A stretch of 51,206 bases of DNA from an uncultured Prevotellaceae bacterium (GCA_900316505.1 ONDH01000019.1:1-51206), one strand, 5' to 3'. Numbered from the stretch's first letter, positions 41,545 to 50,827 are shown. A program made the numbers and translations. Notes: generated by a model not told the origin, from the letters alone.

Positions 41545-43593
41545 TTATTTCTTTTTCTTTTTCTTGAAGTTCTCGTAGAAGGGTTGGGATTCCACTTGTC
41601 CTTCGAAGAACTTTGCCCATTCGGCGGCTCCTTTGGGTCCACGTGCGGAGGTGTAGCCTCGTTCCTCTCGGGAGGGCTTGGCGGCTGCACCACGGATGAC
41701 GCCGCTGCCTTTCTTGCCCTTCTTCTCTTCGTGACGGCGGTCACCACGTTCGCCACGCTTGTCGGCACGGCTGTTGCGGTCACTTCCTCTTGAGGAACGG
41801 AAACTGGCGCCTTCCTTGCCACCACGTTTCTTGTCGCCACCACGCTGCCCTTCGGGTTGGTCGGTCACTTCCACGTTCACTTTCCTGCCATCGAAGTCGG
41901 TGCCGTTGAGCACGTTGAGCACGGTCTTGGTCTGCTGTTCGGGCACTTCGAAGAAGGAGAAGTTCTGCATGAGGTCGATGCGTCCAAGGTCGATGCGTGC
42001 GCCTTGTGCCACACGGTTGATGAAGCCCATGAATACTTTGGGGTTGATGCCGTCTTTCTTGCCCAGATTGATGAAGAGACGGGTGTAGCCTGCCTCGGCT
42101 GTGCGAGTGCGCTCTCCGCCACGACTGCGACGGTCGCCACGACTGCGCTTGTCACCGAAACCGTCTTTGTCGCCACGGCGGTCACCCTTCTCGGAGGGCT
42201 GGAGAATTTCGGGCGCATTCTTGTAGTAGTTGAGGAAGGTGTTGAACTGCATGGACACCATGCGCTTGATGAGGTCTTCCTTCTCCATGAGGTCGAACTT
42301 GCGGAACACTTCGGGGAGGAAGGGGGCAATCTCCTCTTCGTCCACCTCCACCTTCTCGATGTCGTCAATCACCTTCAGCAGCTGCTTGGCACAAATCTCC
42401 TGACCAGTGGGCAGGATGCCAGGCACAAACTTCTTCTGAATCTGCTGTTCGATGGCTCGCACCTTGCCCTTCTCCTTCACATGGATGATGGAGATGGATG
42501 TGCCTGAACGTCCGGCACGTCCTGTACGTCCCGAACGGTGGGTGTAGCTCTCGATGTCGTCGGGCAAGCCATAGTTGATGACGTGGGTGAGTTCGTCCAC
42601 ATCCAGTCCTCGTGCCGCCACATCGGTAGCCACGAGCAGTTGGGTGTGGTGCTGACGGAACTTCTGCATGGTGAGGTCGCGTTGTGCCTGTGAGAGTTCG
42701 CCATGCAGCGACTCGGCATTGTAGCCGTCCCTGATGAGCTTGTCGGCAATCTCCTGCGTCTCCATACGGGTGCGGCAGAAGATGATGGCGTAGATTTCGG
42801 GGTAGTAGTCAGCCACTCGCTTCAGGGCATTGTACTTGTCACGTGCGCTGACCATGTAGTAGATGTGGTTGACGTGCTCTGCCCCCTCGTTGCGGCTACC
42901 CACCACAATTTCCTTGGCATCGTGGAGGTAGTTCTTCGAGATGCGTTCAATCTCCTTGCTCATGGTGGCTGAGAAGAGCAGGGTGTTGCGCTCGGCAGGC
43001 ACACCTGCAAGGATGGTGTCGATGCTTTCGGAGAAGCCCATGTTGAGCATCTCGTCAGCCTCGTCGAGCACCACATTCTCCACGGTGCTGAGGTTTGCCA
43101 CCTTGCGCTCCATCAAATCGACCAATCTGCCAGGGGTGGCAACGATGACCTGCACCCCCTTCTTCAGGGCACGAATCTGGGGTTCGATGCTGGCACCGCC
43201 ATAGACAGCCAGCACGTGCAGCCCATTGATGTATTTGGAGTAGTCTTTCAAATCGTCGGTTATCTGCAGACACAGCTCACGGGTGGGTGCCATGATGACC
43301 GCCTGCACCTCGTTGCGGCTGGTGTCTATCTTCTGCAACACAGGCAGACCGTATGCGGCAGTCTTGCCCGTGCCTGTCTGGGCAAGAGCCACCACATCGT
43401 TGTTGTGACCGAGCAGGTAGGGTATCACCTTCTCCTGCACAGGCATGGGGCTGACATAGCCCATCTCCTGAATGGCTCGGAGAATCTCTCCCGACACACC
43501 CAGTTCTTCAAACGTCGATTCCACTTTAGGCATTCCGTTTTCCTGCATTTCGCCACTCTCCTGAGTCGCCTTACTTTCCTTCATTTCTTCCAT
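41545..43593 (-). CDS. DEAD-box ATP-dependent RNA helicase (CsdA/DbpA-type)
   Basis: A 682-residue helicase when started at the ATG at 43593, overlapping the end of the PfkB gene by 23 bp; an ATG at 43584 is also possible. The Q motif region precedes Walker A AQTGTGKT (about residue 73). DEAD is at about 176 (VVLDEADEML), motif III is SAT in LFSATMS, and motif VI is HRSGRTGRAG. After the helicase core come a region of about 130 residues, a DbpA-type RNA-binding domain (about 500-590, TRLFINLGKKDGINPKVFMGFINRV), and a long Arg/Gly/Lys/Ser tail ending in KKKKKK. The layout fits ribosome assembly or cold-adaptation helicases. The PfkB gene lies directly upstream. Confidence 0.93.
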   Translation of the reverse strand: MEEMKESKATQESGEMQENGMPKVESTFEELGVSGEILRAIQEMGYVSPMPVQEKVIPYLLGHNNDVVALAQTGTGKTAAYGLPVLQKIDTSRNEVQAVIMAPTRELCLQITDDLKDYSKYINGLHVLAVYGGASIEPQIRALKKGVQVIVATPGRLVDLMERKVANLSTVENVVLDEADEMLNMGFSESIDTILAGVPAERNTLLFSATMSKEIERISKNYLHDAKEIVVGSRNEGAEHVNHIYYMVSARDKYNALKRVADYYPEIYAIIFCRTRMETQEIADKLIRDGYNAESLHGELSQAQRDLTMQKFRQHHTQLLVATDVAARGLDVDELTHVINYGLPDDIESYTHRSGRTGRAGRSGTSISIIHVKEKGKVRAIEQQIQKKFVPGILPTGQEICAKQLLKVIDDIEKVEVDEEEIAPFLPEVFRKFDLMEKEDLIKRMVSMQFNTFLNYYKNAPEILQPSEKGDRRGDKDGFGDKRSRGDRRSRGGERTRTAEAGYTRLFINLGKKDGINPKVFMGFINRVAQGARIDLGRIDLMQNFSFFEVPEQQTKTVLNVLNGTDFDGRKVNVEVTDQPEGQRGGDKKRGGKEGASFRSSRGSDRNSRADKRGERGDRRHEEKKGKKGSGVIRGAAAKPSREERGYTSARGPKGAAEWAKFFEGQVESQPFYENFKKKKKK

Positions 43594-44506
43594 AATTCTT
43601 TGCAAAGTCTTTACTGATTGAGTTGTTGAGGCTCTGGCACACCTCGGCAGCAAATGCCATGCCATGGGCAATGATGCGGTTCCACTGCGCTTCGGTGATG
43701 GTGGCAACGTCGTCACGACCAATGCCTTCCTTCAGCAATCCGAACACGATGCCCGCATTGAAGTTGTCGCCAGCCCCAATCGTTGATACTGTTTCTATTT
43801 TATTCACTTGATATGTCTTGGTCACACAGGGCGAGAAAAGGCAGATGTCGCCCTCTGCATCGGTGCAGAGCATCTGTTTGCAATGGAACATCACCTCCTG
43901 CCTATACACCTTCTCGGGGTCGGTGAGCTGGAACATGTTCTGAAAATCTTCCGTAGAGCCACGCACGATGCTGGCATAGTCGAAGTTTTCCAGAATGGAC
44001 GAACGCAGCTTGATGGCTTCGGAGGCATGAGAAGAGCGGAAGTTGATGTCGTAATAAATCAGCGCCTCCTGCTTCGAGGCATAGTCGAGAAACTCCGTCA
44101 CCTTGGCACGCAAGATGGGGTTGAGCACGAAATACGAGCCCATCATCACGATGTCGTCTTTCTTCACCTCTGGCCATTCCACATCCAACCGTGCATTGGG
44201 GTAGTCCTTGTAGAAGGTGTAGTCGGCATCGTTGCGTTCATTCAGATAAGCCAAGGAGATGGCGGTGCGCCCATCTTCATACATGCACACATGGTTGCTG
44301 TTCACCCCGTTCTCCTCCATAAACCGCTTGATGGTCTGCCCCACACGGTCGTTTCCTGTCTCCGTAATCATGGTGACAGGCAGTCCCATCCTTCCCAGCG
44401 AGATGAGTCCGTTGAACGTCGAACCACCCGGCACGGCAGCCGTAGGTTGTTCGTTTCTGAAAATGATGTCGAGAATCGTCTCTCCTATTCCAATTACCTT
44501 TCTCAT
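43571..44506 (-). CDS. PfkB family carbohydrate kinase
   Basis: A 311-residue ribokinase-like sugar kinase. The N-terminal signature PGGSTFNGLISLGRMG (about 26-41) gives the sugar-binding glycines. The C-terminal anion hole and catalytic base are TIGAGDNFNAG (about residues 242-252, Asp as base). Fructokinase is the closest common annotation, but the substrate cannot be fixed by eye. ATG overlaps the M16 peptidase stop (ATGA), and the helicase gene overlaps its end, so three genes are translationally linked. It is cytoplasmic. Confidence 0.9.
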   Translation of the reverse strand: MRKVIGIGETILDIIFRNEQPTAAVPGGSTFNGLISLGRMGLPVTMITETGNDRVGQTIKRFMEENGVNSNHVCMYEDGRTAISLAYLNERNDADYTFYKDYPNARLDVEWPEVKKDDIVMMGSYFVLNPILRAKVTEFLDYASKQEALIYYDINFRSSHASEAIKLRSSILENFDYASIVRGSTEDFQNMFQLTDPEKVYRQEVMFHCKQMLCTDAEGDICLFSPCVTKTYQVNKIETVSTIGAGDNFNAGIVFGLLKEGIGRDDVATITEAQWNRIIAHGMAFAAEVCQSLNNSISKDFAKNYGRNEGK

Positions 44507-45741
44507 GATCTAAAAATCAATGTCGTTAATCTTTTCCCGTCGAACATCTCCCGAGCCACCTCCTGCAAGCGTTGCGGCGTCACCTTCTCCAGATGCTCGA
44601 TGGTGTCCTTCATTCCCTCAAATTTGTTATAGTGCAGGTAAGCCTTCGCCACATCGAGCGCATAGTTCTCGAAATTGTCGCAAGCCACCCCTATCTGCCC
44701 CTTTATCTGTTTCAGCGCCGCACCCAACTGCCTTTCCGTCAGAGGCTCATTCATCAGCCTGTCCAGTTCACCCCTCACAATCTTCAGACACTTCTCCACA
44801 TCCTCCTCGTCACATCCGAAGTATATCGCCCACGTGGACGTGTCCGTGTAGTTGGTCAGAGAACTCTCCACCGTATACACCAGCCCCTTATGCTCCCTCA
44901 GCGCAATGTTCAGCCGCGAATTCATGCCCGGGCCACCGAGGATGTTGTTCAGAAAATACAGCGCAATGCGCCTGTCATCCTTCGAACCATAGCCAGCCCT
45001 GCCCATCATCACATGCGCCTGATGCGTGCTCCTACTCTCCGTGAAGGTGCCATAGCGTGGCTGAATCACACTTTTCGTCGTTTCCAGCATACCCAGCGTT
45101 TCTGGACAATCCAATCCCTTCACCAGCTTCTCCACCATCCTCTGCACCCGTTCAAACTTCACATCGCCAAACACGAAGAACACCATCTTCTCGGGGCGAT
45201 AAAGCCTCCTCACAAACCTCAGCGCATCCTCCGTCTTGAATCCTCTCACCCTCTCCGCCGTGCCCAGAATGTCATGCCCGAGGCAGTTGCCCTCGTAGAT
45301 GAGGTCTTCGAAGCGGTCGAAGATAAGGTCGGCAGGCGAATCGTTGTAACTCTCTATTTCATCCACAATCACCTCACACTCCTTGTCCATCTCATGCTGT
45401 GGAAAAGTGCTGTGAAACACGATGTCGAAAATCAGTTCAGCAGCCCGTTCCAGATGCTCCTTCATGAACGCGGCATACACCACCGTCTCCTCCTTGTTCG
45501 TGTAGGCATTCAGGTCGCCACCCACCGCCTCCATCCTGTTGATGATGTGCCACGCCCTGCGCTTCTCCGTACCCTTGAACATCATGTGTTCGCAGAAATG
45601 CGCCATCCCCTCCTCGCCAACCTCCTCATCACGGGTGCCAGCGTCGATGCTGATGCCACAATACGCCACATTCGTTGGCGACGGTATCTGAATCAGTCGC
45701 AAACCATTCTCAAACCTGTATGTCCTCACCCCTTCTGCCAT
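44503..45741 (-). CDS. M16 family zinc metallopeptidase
   Basis: A 412-residue processing-peptidase-like M16 enzyme. I start it at the ATG at 45741; a GTG nine bases further upstream is possible. The inverted zinc motif His48-Phe-Cys-Glu51-His52 (GMAHFCEHMMFKG) and the distal Glu in VIVDEIESYNDSPAD are intact, so this is an active-type subunit. No signal peptide is visible. GPGMNSRLNIALREHKGLVYTVESSL is the conserved C-terminal-half signature. Single-length M16 proteins of this kind act as homodimers on short unfolded peptides. It overlaps pfkB by the ATGA arrangement. Confidence 0.9.
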   Translation of the reverse strand: MAEGVRTYRFENGLRLIQIPSPTNVAYCGISIDAGTRDEEVGEEGMAHFCEHMMFKGTEKRRAWHIINRMEAVGGDLNAYTNKEETVVYAAFMKEHLERAAELIFDIVFHSTFPQHEMDKECEVIVDEIESYNDSPADLIFDRFEDLIYEGNCLGHDILGTAERVRGFKTEDALRFVRRLYRPEKMVFFVFGDVKFERVQRMVEKLVKGLDCPETLGMLETTKSVIQPRYGTFTESRSTHQAHVMMGRAGYGSKDDRRIALYFLNNILGGPGMNSRLNIALREHKGLVYTVESSLTNYTDTSTWAIYFGCDEEDVEKCLKIVRGELDRLMNEPLTERQLGAALKQIKGQIGVACDNFENYALDVAKAYLHYNKFEGMKDTIEHLEKVTPQRLQEVAREMFDGKRLTTLIFRS

Positions 45742-45751
45742 GCCGTGCACT

Positions 45752-45806
45752 CTCTAAACTCTAAACCCTAAACCCTCACAATTATGAATTATGAATTATG
45801 AATTAA
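45752..45806 (+). repeat. Heptamer arrays between chromate transporter and M16 genes
   Basis: CTCTAAA/CCCTAAA units (45752-45777) then ATTATGA units (45780-45806). The TAA stop of the short chromate transporter gene (45805-45803) lies in the last unit. Confidence 0.88.
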
Positions 45807-46375
45807 TAAATCAGCAACCCCGCCAATCCACACATCAGAATCATGATGATGGGATGCACCTTATAGAGTCTTGTACCCACAAAAGCCATGAGGAAGATGA
45901 TGATGCTGAGCACAAACACGAAAGGCGATTCGGAAGGGCTGCCAAAGTTCTCCTTCGACATCAGCATCAACGCAGCCGCCGCAATCAAACCCACAATGAC
46001 AGGTCGCAACGCACCAAAGATGCTCGTCACCGTCTTCGAATCATGATGCTTGATAAGGTATTTGCTGATGGTCACCATCAAGATGAAGGGCAACCAAATC
46101 ACACTCAGCGATGCCAACACAGCACCCAGCACTGCTGCCCATGTGGGATAACCAGCATGAACCACTGCCGTATAACCGGTATAGGTGGCACAGTTGATGC
46201 CGATAGGTCCTGGCGTTGATTGACTGATAGCCACAATATCCGTGAATTCGTTAATCGTCATCCAATGATGCTTGTTCACCACCTCATCCTGAATGAGCGA
46301 CAGCATCGCATAGCCACCTCCAAAGTTGAAGATGCCTATCTTTGAGAAGACGTAAAACAATTCCAAGAATATCAT
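45803..46375 (-). CDS. Chromate transporter, half-size (CHR) subunit B
   Basis: A 190-residue membrane protein of the chromate ion transporter family, short form. The signature FSKIGIFNFGGGYAMLSLIQDEVV (about 10-33) and AISQSTPGPIGINCATYTGY (about 50-70) match the two conserved CHR motifs. About five to six hydrophobic segments follow. Short CHR proteins work as pairs of non-identical halves, and the second half is the adjacent gene at 46466. Real substrates may be other oxyanions. The stop codon lies in a heptamer unit. Confidence 0.88.
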   Translation of the reverse strand: MIFLELFYVFSKIGIFNFGGGYAMLSLIQDEVVNKHHWMTINEFTDIVAISQSTPGPIGINCATYTGYTAVVHAGYPTWAAVLGAVLASLSVIWLPFILMVTISKYLIKHHDSKTVTSIFGALRPVIVGLIAAAALMLMSKENFGSPSESPFVFVLSIIIFLMAFVGTRLYKVHPIIMILMCGLAGLLIY

Positions 46376-46399
46376 TGCTTTGTTAGAAGTTATTCTGAA

Positions 46400-46485
46400 T
46401 TAGGAATGAGGAATTGAATCTCTCAACTCTAAAACTCTAAACCCTAAACCCTAAACTATCAACTGTCAACTGTCAACTACCTTTC
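46400..46485 (+). repeat. Heptamer arrays between the two chromate transporter genes
   Basis: GAATTAG/GAATGAG units, a shortened copy (46405-46423) of the 40-bp interspersed repeat, CTCTAAA/CCCTAAA units (46425-46457), then AACTATC/AACTGTC units (46455-46485) that run into the upstream coding sequence. Confidence 0.88.
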
Positions 46486-47002
46486 CCCATATAAAGCCGC
46501 CGATGCCGGCAGCGAGGATGCACCAGATAGGTGAAATGCCAAAGGCATAAATGAGGAGTGCCGTCACAATGGGAATCCACCAGTTGAACTTATTCAGTTT
46601 CGCTTTCTTTGCCATGCCGAAACAAGGTGCAAGAATCAGCGCCACCACACAAGGACGAACACCCATGAACACCTTCTCCACATAGACATTTTCCTTGAAG
46701 GTCTGGAAGAAGATAGCTATGAGAAGTATCGCCACAATGGAGGGTAGGGCAGTGGCAAGAGCACCTACGATGCCACCCTTCACCCCTTTCAGTTTCAAGC
46801 CTATGTGCGACGCCATATCGATGGCGAAGAGTCCTGGAGTGCTCTGCGCCACGACCAGCGTGTCCATAAACTCGTCATGATCCAACCAGTGCTTTTTCTC
46901 CACCACCTCTTTCTCCATCATCTGCACCATGGCAAAGCCTCCCCCAATGGTGAAGCTGCCAATCTTGGCAAAGGTGAGAAAGATTTGTGTGTAGATGCCC
47001 AT
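46466..47002 (-). CDS. Chromate transporter, half-size (CHR) subunit A
   Basis: A 178-residue membrane protein with the same motif pair as its neighbour: FAKIGSFTIGGGFAMVQMMEKEVV and VAQSTPGLFAIDMASHIG. Five to six membrane segments can be seen. Its ATG is only 4 bp after the purL stop, so it is probably co-transcribed with purL. Its last residues VDS and TGA stop are coded by TTGACAG heptamer units (GTT GAC AGT TGA), so the array set the C-terminus. It pairs with the gene at 45803. Confidence 0.88.
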   Translation of the reverse strand: MGIYTQIFLTFAKIGSFTIGGGFAMVQMMEKEVVEKKHWLDHDEFMDTLVVAQSTPGLFAIDMASHIGLKLKGVKGGIVGALATALPSIVAILLIAIFFQTFKENVYVEKVFMGVRPCVVALILAPCFGMAKKAKLNKFNWWIPIVTALLIYAFGISPIWCILAAGIGGFIWGKVVDS

Positions 47003-47006
47003 ATAT

Positions 47007-50000
47007 TCACTTCTTATGCTTTTCCACCCACTTGCGAGCGTTGACGAATGCCTCTATCCAAGGAGTCACCTCATCAGCCTTGCGGTCAGCAGGATAGTTG
47101 GCTTGTTGCCAAGGGAAAATGGCACGTTCCAAGTGTGGCATCATCGCCAAATGGCGACCATCTGCCGATGCGATACCAGCCACATCATATGTGGAGCCGT
47201 TCGGGTTGCCAGGATAGCCAGAGTAGTTATATTTCGCCACGATGTTGTAGTCCTTTTCTGCCTTTGGAAGACGGAAATTACCCTCTCCGTGAGCCACCCA
47301 CAAACCGAGCTTGCTGCCGCTCAACGAGCCAAACATCACACTCTTGTTCTCAGGAATCTGCAAGGTCACAAATTCACTCTCAAACTTGTGGCTGACGTTG
47401 TGGAGCATCTGCGCATAATCCTTTGCATCGGTCACAGCGTGGTTATTGTTGATAAGACCTAATTCCACCATCAGCTGACAGCCGTTGCAGATACCGAGTG
47501 ACAACGTGTCCTCACGGGCATAGAACGCATCGAGAGCCGCCTTGGCCTTGGGGTTGAAGAGGAAGGCACCTGCCCATCCCTTCGCACTGCCCAGCACGTC
47601 GGAGTTGGAGAAGCCACCACAGAAGACAATCATGTTGATGTCTTCCAGCGTCTCACGACCGCTCACGAGGTCAGTCATCATCACGTCCTTCACATCGAAG
47701 CCAGCCAGATAGAGCGAGTAAGCCATTTCGCGCTCACCGTTCGTGCCCTTCTCGCGGATGATGGCAGCTTTCACACCTGTGCGCTCACGACGGTCAGCGC
47801 TGATGCCATATTGTGCCAATGTGCCTGTGAACGTAGCAGGGAACTTATGTTCGATAGGTTGTTTCTTATAATTCTCAAAACGCTCCTTCGCCATGCCGTT
47901 GAACGACTGCTTGGTGTCGAGGCGGTAAGAAGTCGAGTACCAGATGTCGCGCAGCTTGTCGATGTCGAAGTAGCGGTTGCGACCACCCTTCTTCACCACA
48001 ATCTGACGCTCCTCAATAGCCTGACCTATTTCCACGAAGCCCACACCTGCCTTGTTCAGCAGATTCTCCACAGCCTTCTTGTCGGCGTTCTTCACCTGAA
48101 CAACCACACCAGGGTTCTCTGCAAAGAGCAGCTTCACAGGGTCGCTCTCGTTGATGCCGTTGAGGTTCACCTTGATGCCGCCCTTCTGATTGGCAAAGGT
48201 CATCTCCAAAAGGGTGGTGATGAGACCACCGGCACTGATGTCGTGACCTGACAAGAGAAGTCCCTCCTTCACCAAGTCCTGCACAGCCAAGAAAGCATCG
48301 CGGAAATATTCAGGGTTCTTCACTGTAGGCACGTCGCTGCCCACCTTGCCGAGGCTTTGCGCAAAAGCAGAACCACCAAGTTTCAGGGTATCAAATGAGA
48401 AGTCGATATGATAGAGTGTCGTGTCTGCATCGTTCACCAAAACAGGGCTCACCACCTTCTTCACGTCGCTCACTTCACCACCAGATGAAACAATCACTGT
48501 TCCCGGAGAGATAATCTTGCTGCCGTCAGGATATTTCTGAGTCATGGAGAGTGAATCCTTACCTGTAGGCACGTTCACCTGCAAGGCGCAGCAGAAATCG
48601 CTCAATGCCAGCACACCCTCATACAGACGTGCATCCTCACCCTTCTGCGAACGGCAAGGCCACATCCAGTTGGCGGAGAGGCTCACAGAATCAAGTCCTT
48701 CTGCCAAAGGAGCCCACACGAGGTTGGTGAGTGACTCTGCCACCGAGAGCACACTGCCTGCAGCAGGGTCGGCAAGACCTGCCTGTGGTGCATGACCGAT
48801 GGCAGTGGCAATACCTTTCTCGCCACGATAATCGAGTGCTACCACACCGCAGTCGCTCAGAGGCAACTGAATCTCACCCTGACATTGCTGACGGGCAATC
48901 TTACCTGTCACAGAACGGTCCACCTTGTTGGTCAACCAGTCCTTACAAGCCACAGCTTCCAGCTGCAACACGTTCTCCAGATAAGTTTCTATATCGTTGT
49001 AAGAATAAGATGCATCCTCGTATTTGCGCACCACTGTCTCGTCGTGCATGTAGGTCTTGGGCGAGTGGCCGAACATCTGTGCCACATCGAGGTCGAACGG
49101 ACGGACACCATCACCCTGCTGGAAAGCAAAGTGTGCGTCACCCGTCGTTTCGCCCACCACATACAGCGGAGCACGTTCGCGCTCAGCAATCTGGCGCACG
49201 TGTTCGATGTGCTTCTCGTCAATGAGCAGACCCATGCGCTCTTGACTCTCGTTGGCAATGATTTCCTTGCTTGAGAGGGTCTGGTCACCGATGGGCAGTT
49301 TGGTCATGTCGATAAGACCGCCACACTCTTCCACCAGCTCCGAAAGGCAGTTCACATGACCTGCAGAACCGTGGTCGTGAATGCTCACCACTGGGTTCAC
49401 CTCCTCCTCGCAGAGGGCACGCACCAGGTTGTTCGCGCGCTTCTGCATCTCAGGGTTGGCACGCTGCACAGCATTGAGCTCAATGCCTGATGAATAGCGA
49501 CCTGTATCCACAGAAGAAACGGAACCGCCACCGAGACCGATGCGGTAGTTGTCACCACCAACCACCACAATTTTGTTGCCCTTCTCAGGCGTTCCCTTCA
49601 GACAGTCGCGCTTGGTGCCGTAACCCACACCGCCTGCCAGCATGATGACCTTGTCGTAGCCATATTCCTCCGTCGTGTCACCCTGCTGCTCGGCATGCTC
49701 GAAGGTGAGCACCGAACCGCAGATGAGCGGCTGTCCGAACTTGTTGCCGAAATCAGAAGCACCGTTGGATGCCTTGATGAGAATCTGCTCAGGTGTCTGA
49801 TACAGCCACTTTCTCACGGGCAAAATTGCTTCCCAAGGACGGATGTCGCCTTCTTTGTCTGACTTCGTCCACTTCGCATAGCTGTGAGGCTGACTGGGAG
49901 CCACACCATTGCGTGGATAGCTGGTCATATACACGGCAGTACCAGCGATAGGCCATGAACCTACACCACCGCCCATACGGTCACGGATTTCACCGCCCGT

Positions 50001-50792
50001 ACCTGTAGCAGCACCGTTGAACGGCTCCACCGTAGTAGGGAAGTTGTGCGTTTCAGCCTTCAGCGAAATGACTGACTCGATGTCCTTCACCTCAAAGTAG
50101 TCGCTCGTGGAGTGGTCGGCAGGAGCAAACTGCTCCACCACAGGGCCTTGACTGAACGCTACATTGTCCTTATATGCTGAAAGAATCTTGTTGGGATTCT
50201 CTTGCGTTGTCTTCTTGATCATTTGGAAAAGCGAACTTTCTTTCTCCTTGCCATCGATGATGAAGGTGCCGCCGAAAATCTTGTGGCGACAATGCTCAGA
50301 GTTAATCTGCGCAAAACCAAACACCTCGGAGTCGGTGAGCTTTCTGCCCAACTGACCTTCCACCTTGTGCAGGTACTCAATCTCTTCAGGAGAAAGTGCA
50401 AGACCTTCTTGTTCGTTATATTCCTCCAGGTTTTCAATGTGCAGGATGGGTGCAGGCTTGATGTTCACCGTGAAGATGTCCTGATTCAACCCTTTGTACA
50501 TACGTTGCAGCATAGGATCATGCTCTGCATCCTCACTCTCCACAGGGAAGTATTCCTCTATGCGCTGAACACCTTGGATAGCCATATTCTGTGTGATTTC
50601 CACAGCATTGGTGCTCCAAGGCGTTATCATTTCACGACGAGGGCCCACAAAGAAACCCTGCAAATTTTTCTCGCTTTCTGGACGAGCTTCGCCATACAAC
50701 CAGCAAAGCTCATTGGTTTCATCAGCGGAAAGTTCGTGGTTCACCTGAGTGGCAATCACGCTCTGCGCTGGTGTTCTGAAAAAGTAAATCAT
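47007..50792 (-). CDS. purL: Phosphoribosylformylglycinamidine synthase (large, single-chain)
   Basis: A 1261-residue full-length FGAM synthase, converting FGAR, glutamine and ATP to FGAM in de novo purine synthesis. Domain order: N-terminal PurS-like part (1-150), linker, two AIRS-type halves (about 170-960, with AETHNFPTTVEPFNGAATGTGGEIRD as the key segment, cited to residue 20 as AETHNFPTTVEPFNGAATGT), and the glutamine amidotransferase domain (about 1000-1261) with its nucleophile in LGICNGCQLM (near residue 1103) and WVAHGEGNF. All hallmark motifs are intact. A TACCTTTG -7 box on the minus strand lies 28 bp upstream. Confidence 0.97.
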   Translation of the reverse strand: MIYFFRTPAQSVIATQVNHELSADETNELCWLYGEARPESEKNLQGFFVGPRREMITPWSTNAVEITQNMAIQGVQRIEEYFPVESEDAEHDPMLQRMYKGLNQDIFTVNIKPAPILHIENLEEYNEQEGLALSPEEIEYLHKVEGQLGRKLTDSEVFGFAQINSEHCRHKIFGGTFIIDGKEKESSLFQMIKKTTQENPNKILSAYKDNVAFSQGPVVEQFAPADHSTSDYFEVKDIESVISLKAETHNFPTTVEPFNGAATGTGGEIRDRMGGGVGSWPIAGTAVYMTSYPRNGVAPSQPHSYAKWTKSDKEGDIRPWEAILPVRKWLYQTPEQILIKASNGASDFGNKFGQPLICGSVLTFEHAEQQGDTTEEYGYDKVIMLAGGVGYGTKRDCLKGTPEKGNKIVVVGGDNYRIGLGGGSVSSVDTGRYSSGIELNAVQRANPEMQKRANNLVRALCEEEVNPVVSIHDHGSAGHVNCLSELVEECGGLIDMTKLPIGDQTLSSKEIIANESQERMGLLIDEKHIEHVRQIAERERAPLYVVGETTGDAHFAFQQGDGVRPFDLDVAQMFGHSPKTYMHDETVVRKYEDASYSYNDIETYLENVLQLEAVACKDWLTNKVDRSVTGKIARQQCQGEIQLPLSDCGVVALDYRGEKGIATAIGHAPQAGLADPAAGSVLSVAESLTNLVWAPLAEGLDSVSLSANWMWPCRSQKGEDARLYEGVLALSDFCCALQVNVPTGKDSLSMTQKYPDGSKIISPGTVIVSSGGEVSDVKKVVSPVLVNDADTTLYHIDFSFDTLKLGGSAFAQSLGKVGSDVPTVKNPEYFRDAFLAVQDLVKEGLLLSGHDISAGGLITTLLEMTFANQKGGIKVNLNGINESDPVKLLFAENPGVVVQVKNADKKAVENLLNKAGVGFVEIGQAIEERQIVVKKGGRNRYFDIDKLRDIWYSTSYRLDTKQSFNGMAKERFENYKKQPIEHKFPATFTGTLAQYGISADRRERTGVKAAIIREKGTNGEREMAYSLYLAGFDVKDVMMTDLVSGRETLEDINMIVFCGGFSNSDVLGSAKGWAGAFLFNPKAKAALDAFYAREDTLSLGICNGCQLMVELGLINNNHAVTDAKDYAQMLHNVSHKFESEFVTLQIPENKSVMFGSLSGSKLGLWVAHGEGNFRLPKAEKDYNIVAKYNYSGYPGNPNGSTYDVAGIASADGRHLAMMPHLERAIFPWQQANYPADRKADEVTPWIEAFVNARKWVEKHKK

Positions 50793-50819
50793 AAAAGTTA
50801 CAGATCTGAAAATTTGCTA

Positions 50820-50827
50820 CAAAGGTA
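50820..50827 (-). promoter_or_regulatory. purL -7 box
   Basis: CAAAGGTA on the plus strand reads TACCTTTG on the minus strand, 27 bp before the purL ATG (50792). Confidence 0.6.

Noticed and set aside
43594..43722. N-terminal extension of the DEAD-box helicase up to 43722
   Set aside because: It would read far into pfkB in another frame and has no helicase-like sequence. The ATG at 43593 gives a normal N-terminus.
30431..46485. CRISPR arrays
   Set aside because: The repeats are 7-bp units without spacers, and the 23-bp arrays have contiguous units with no unique spacers. No cas genes are present.
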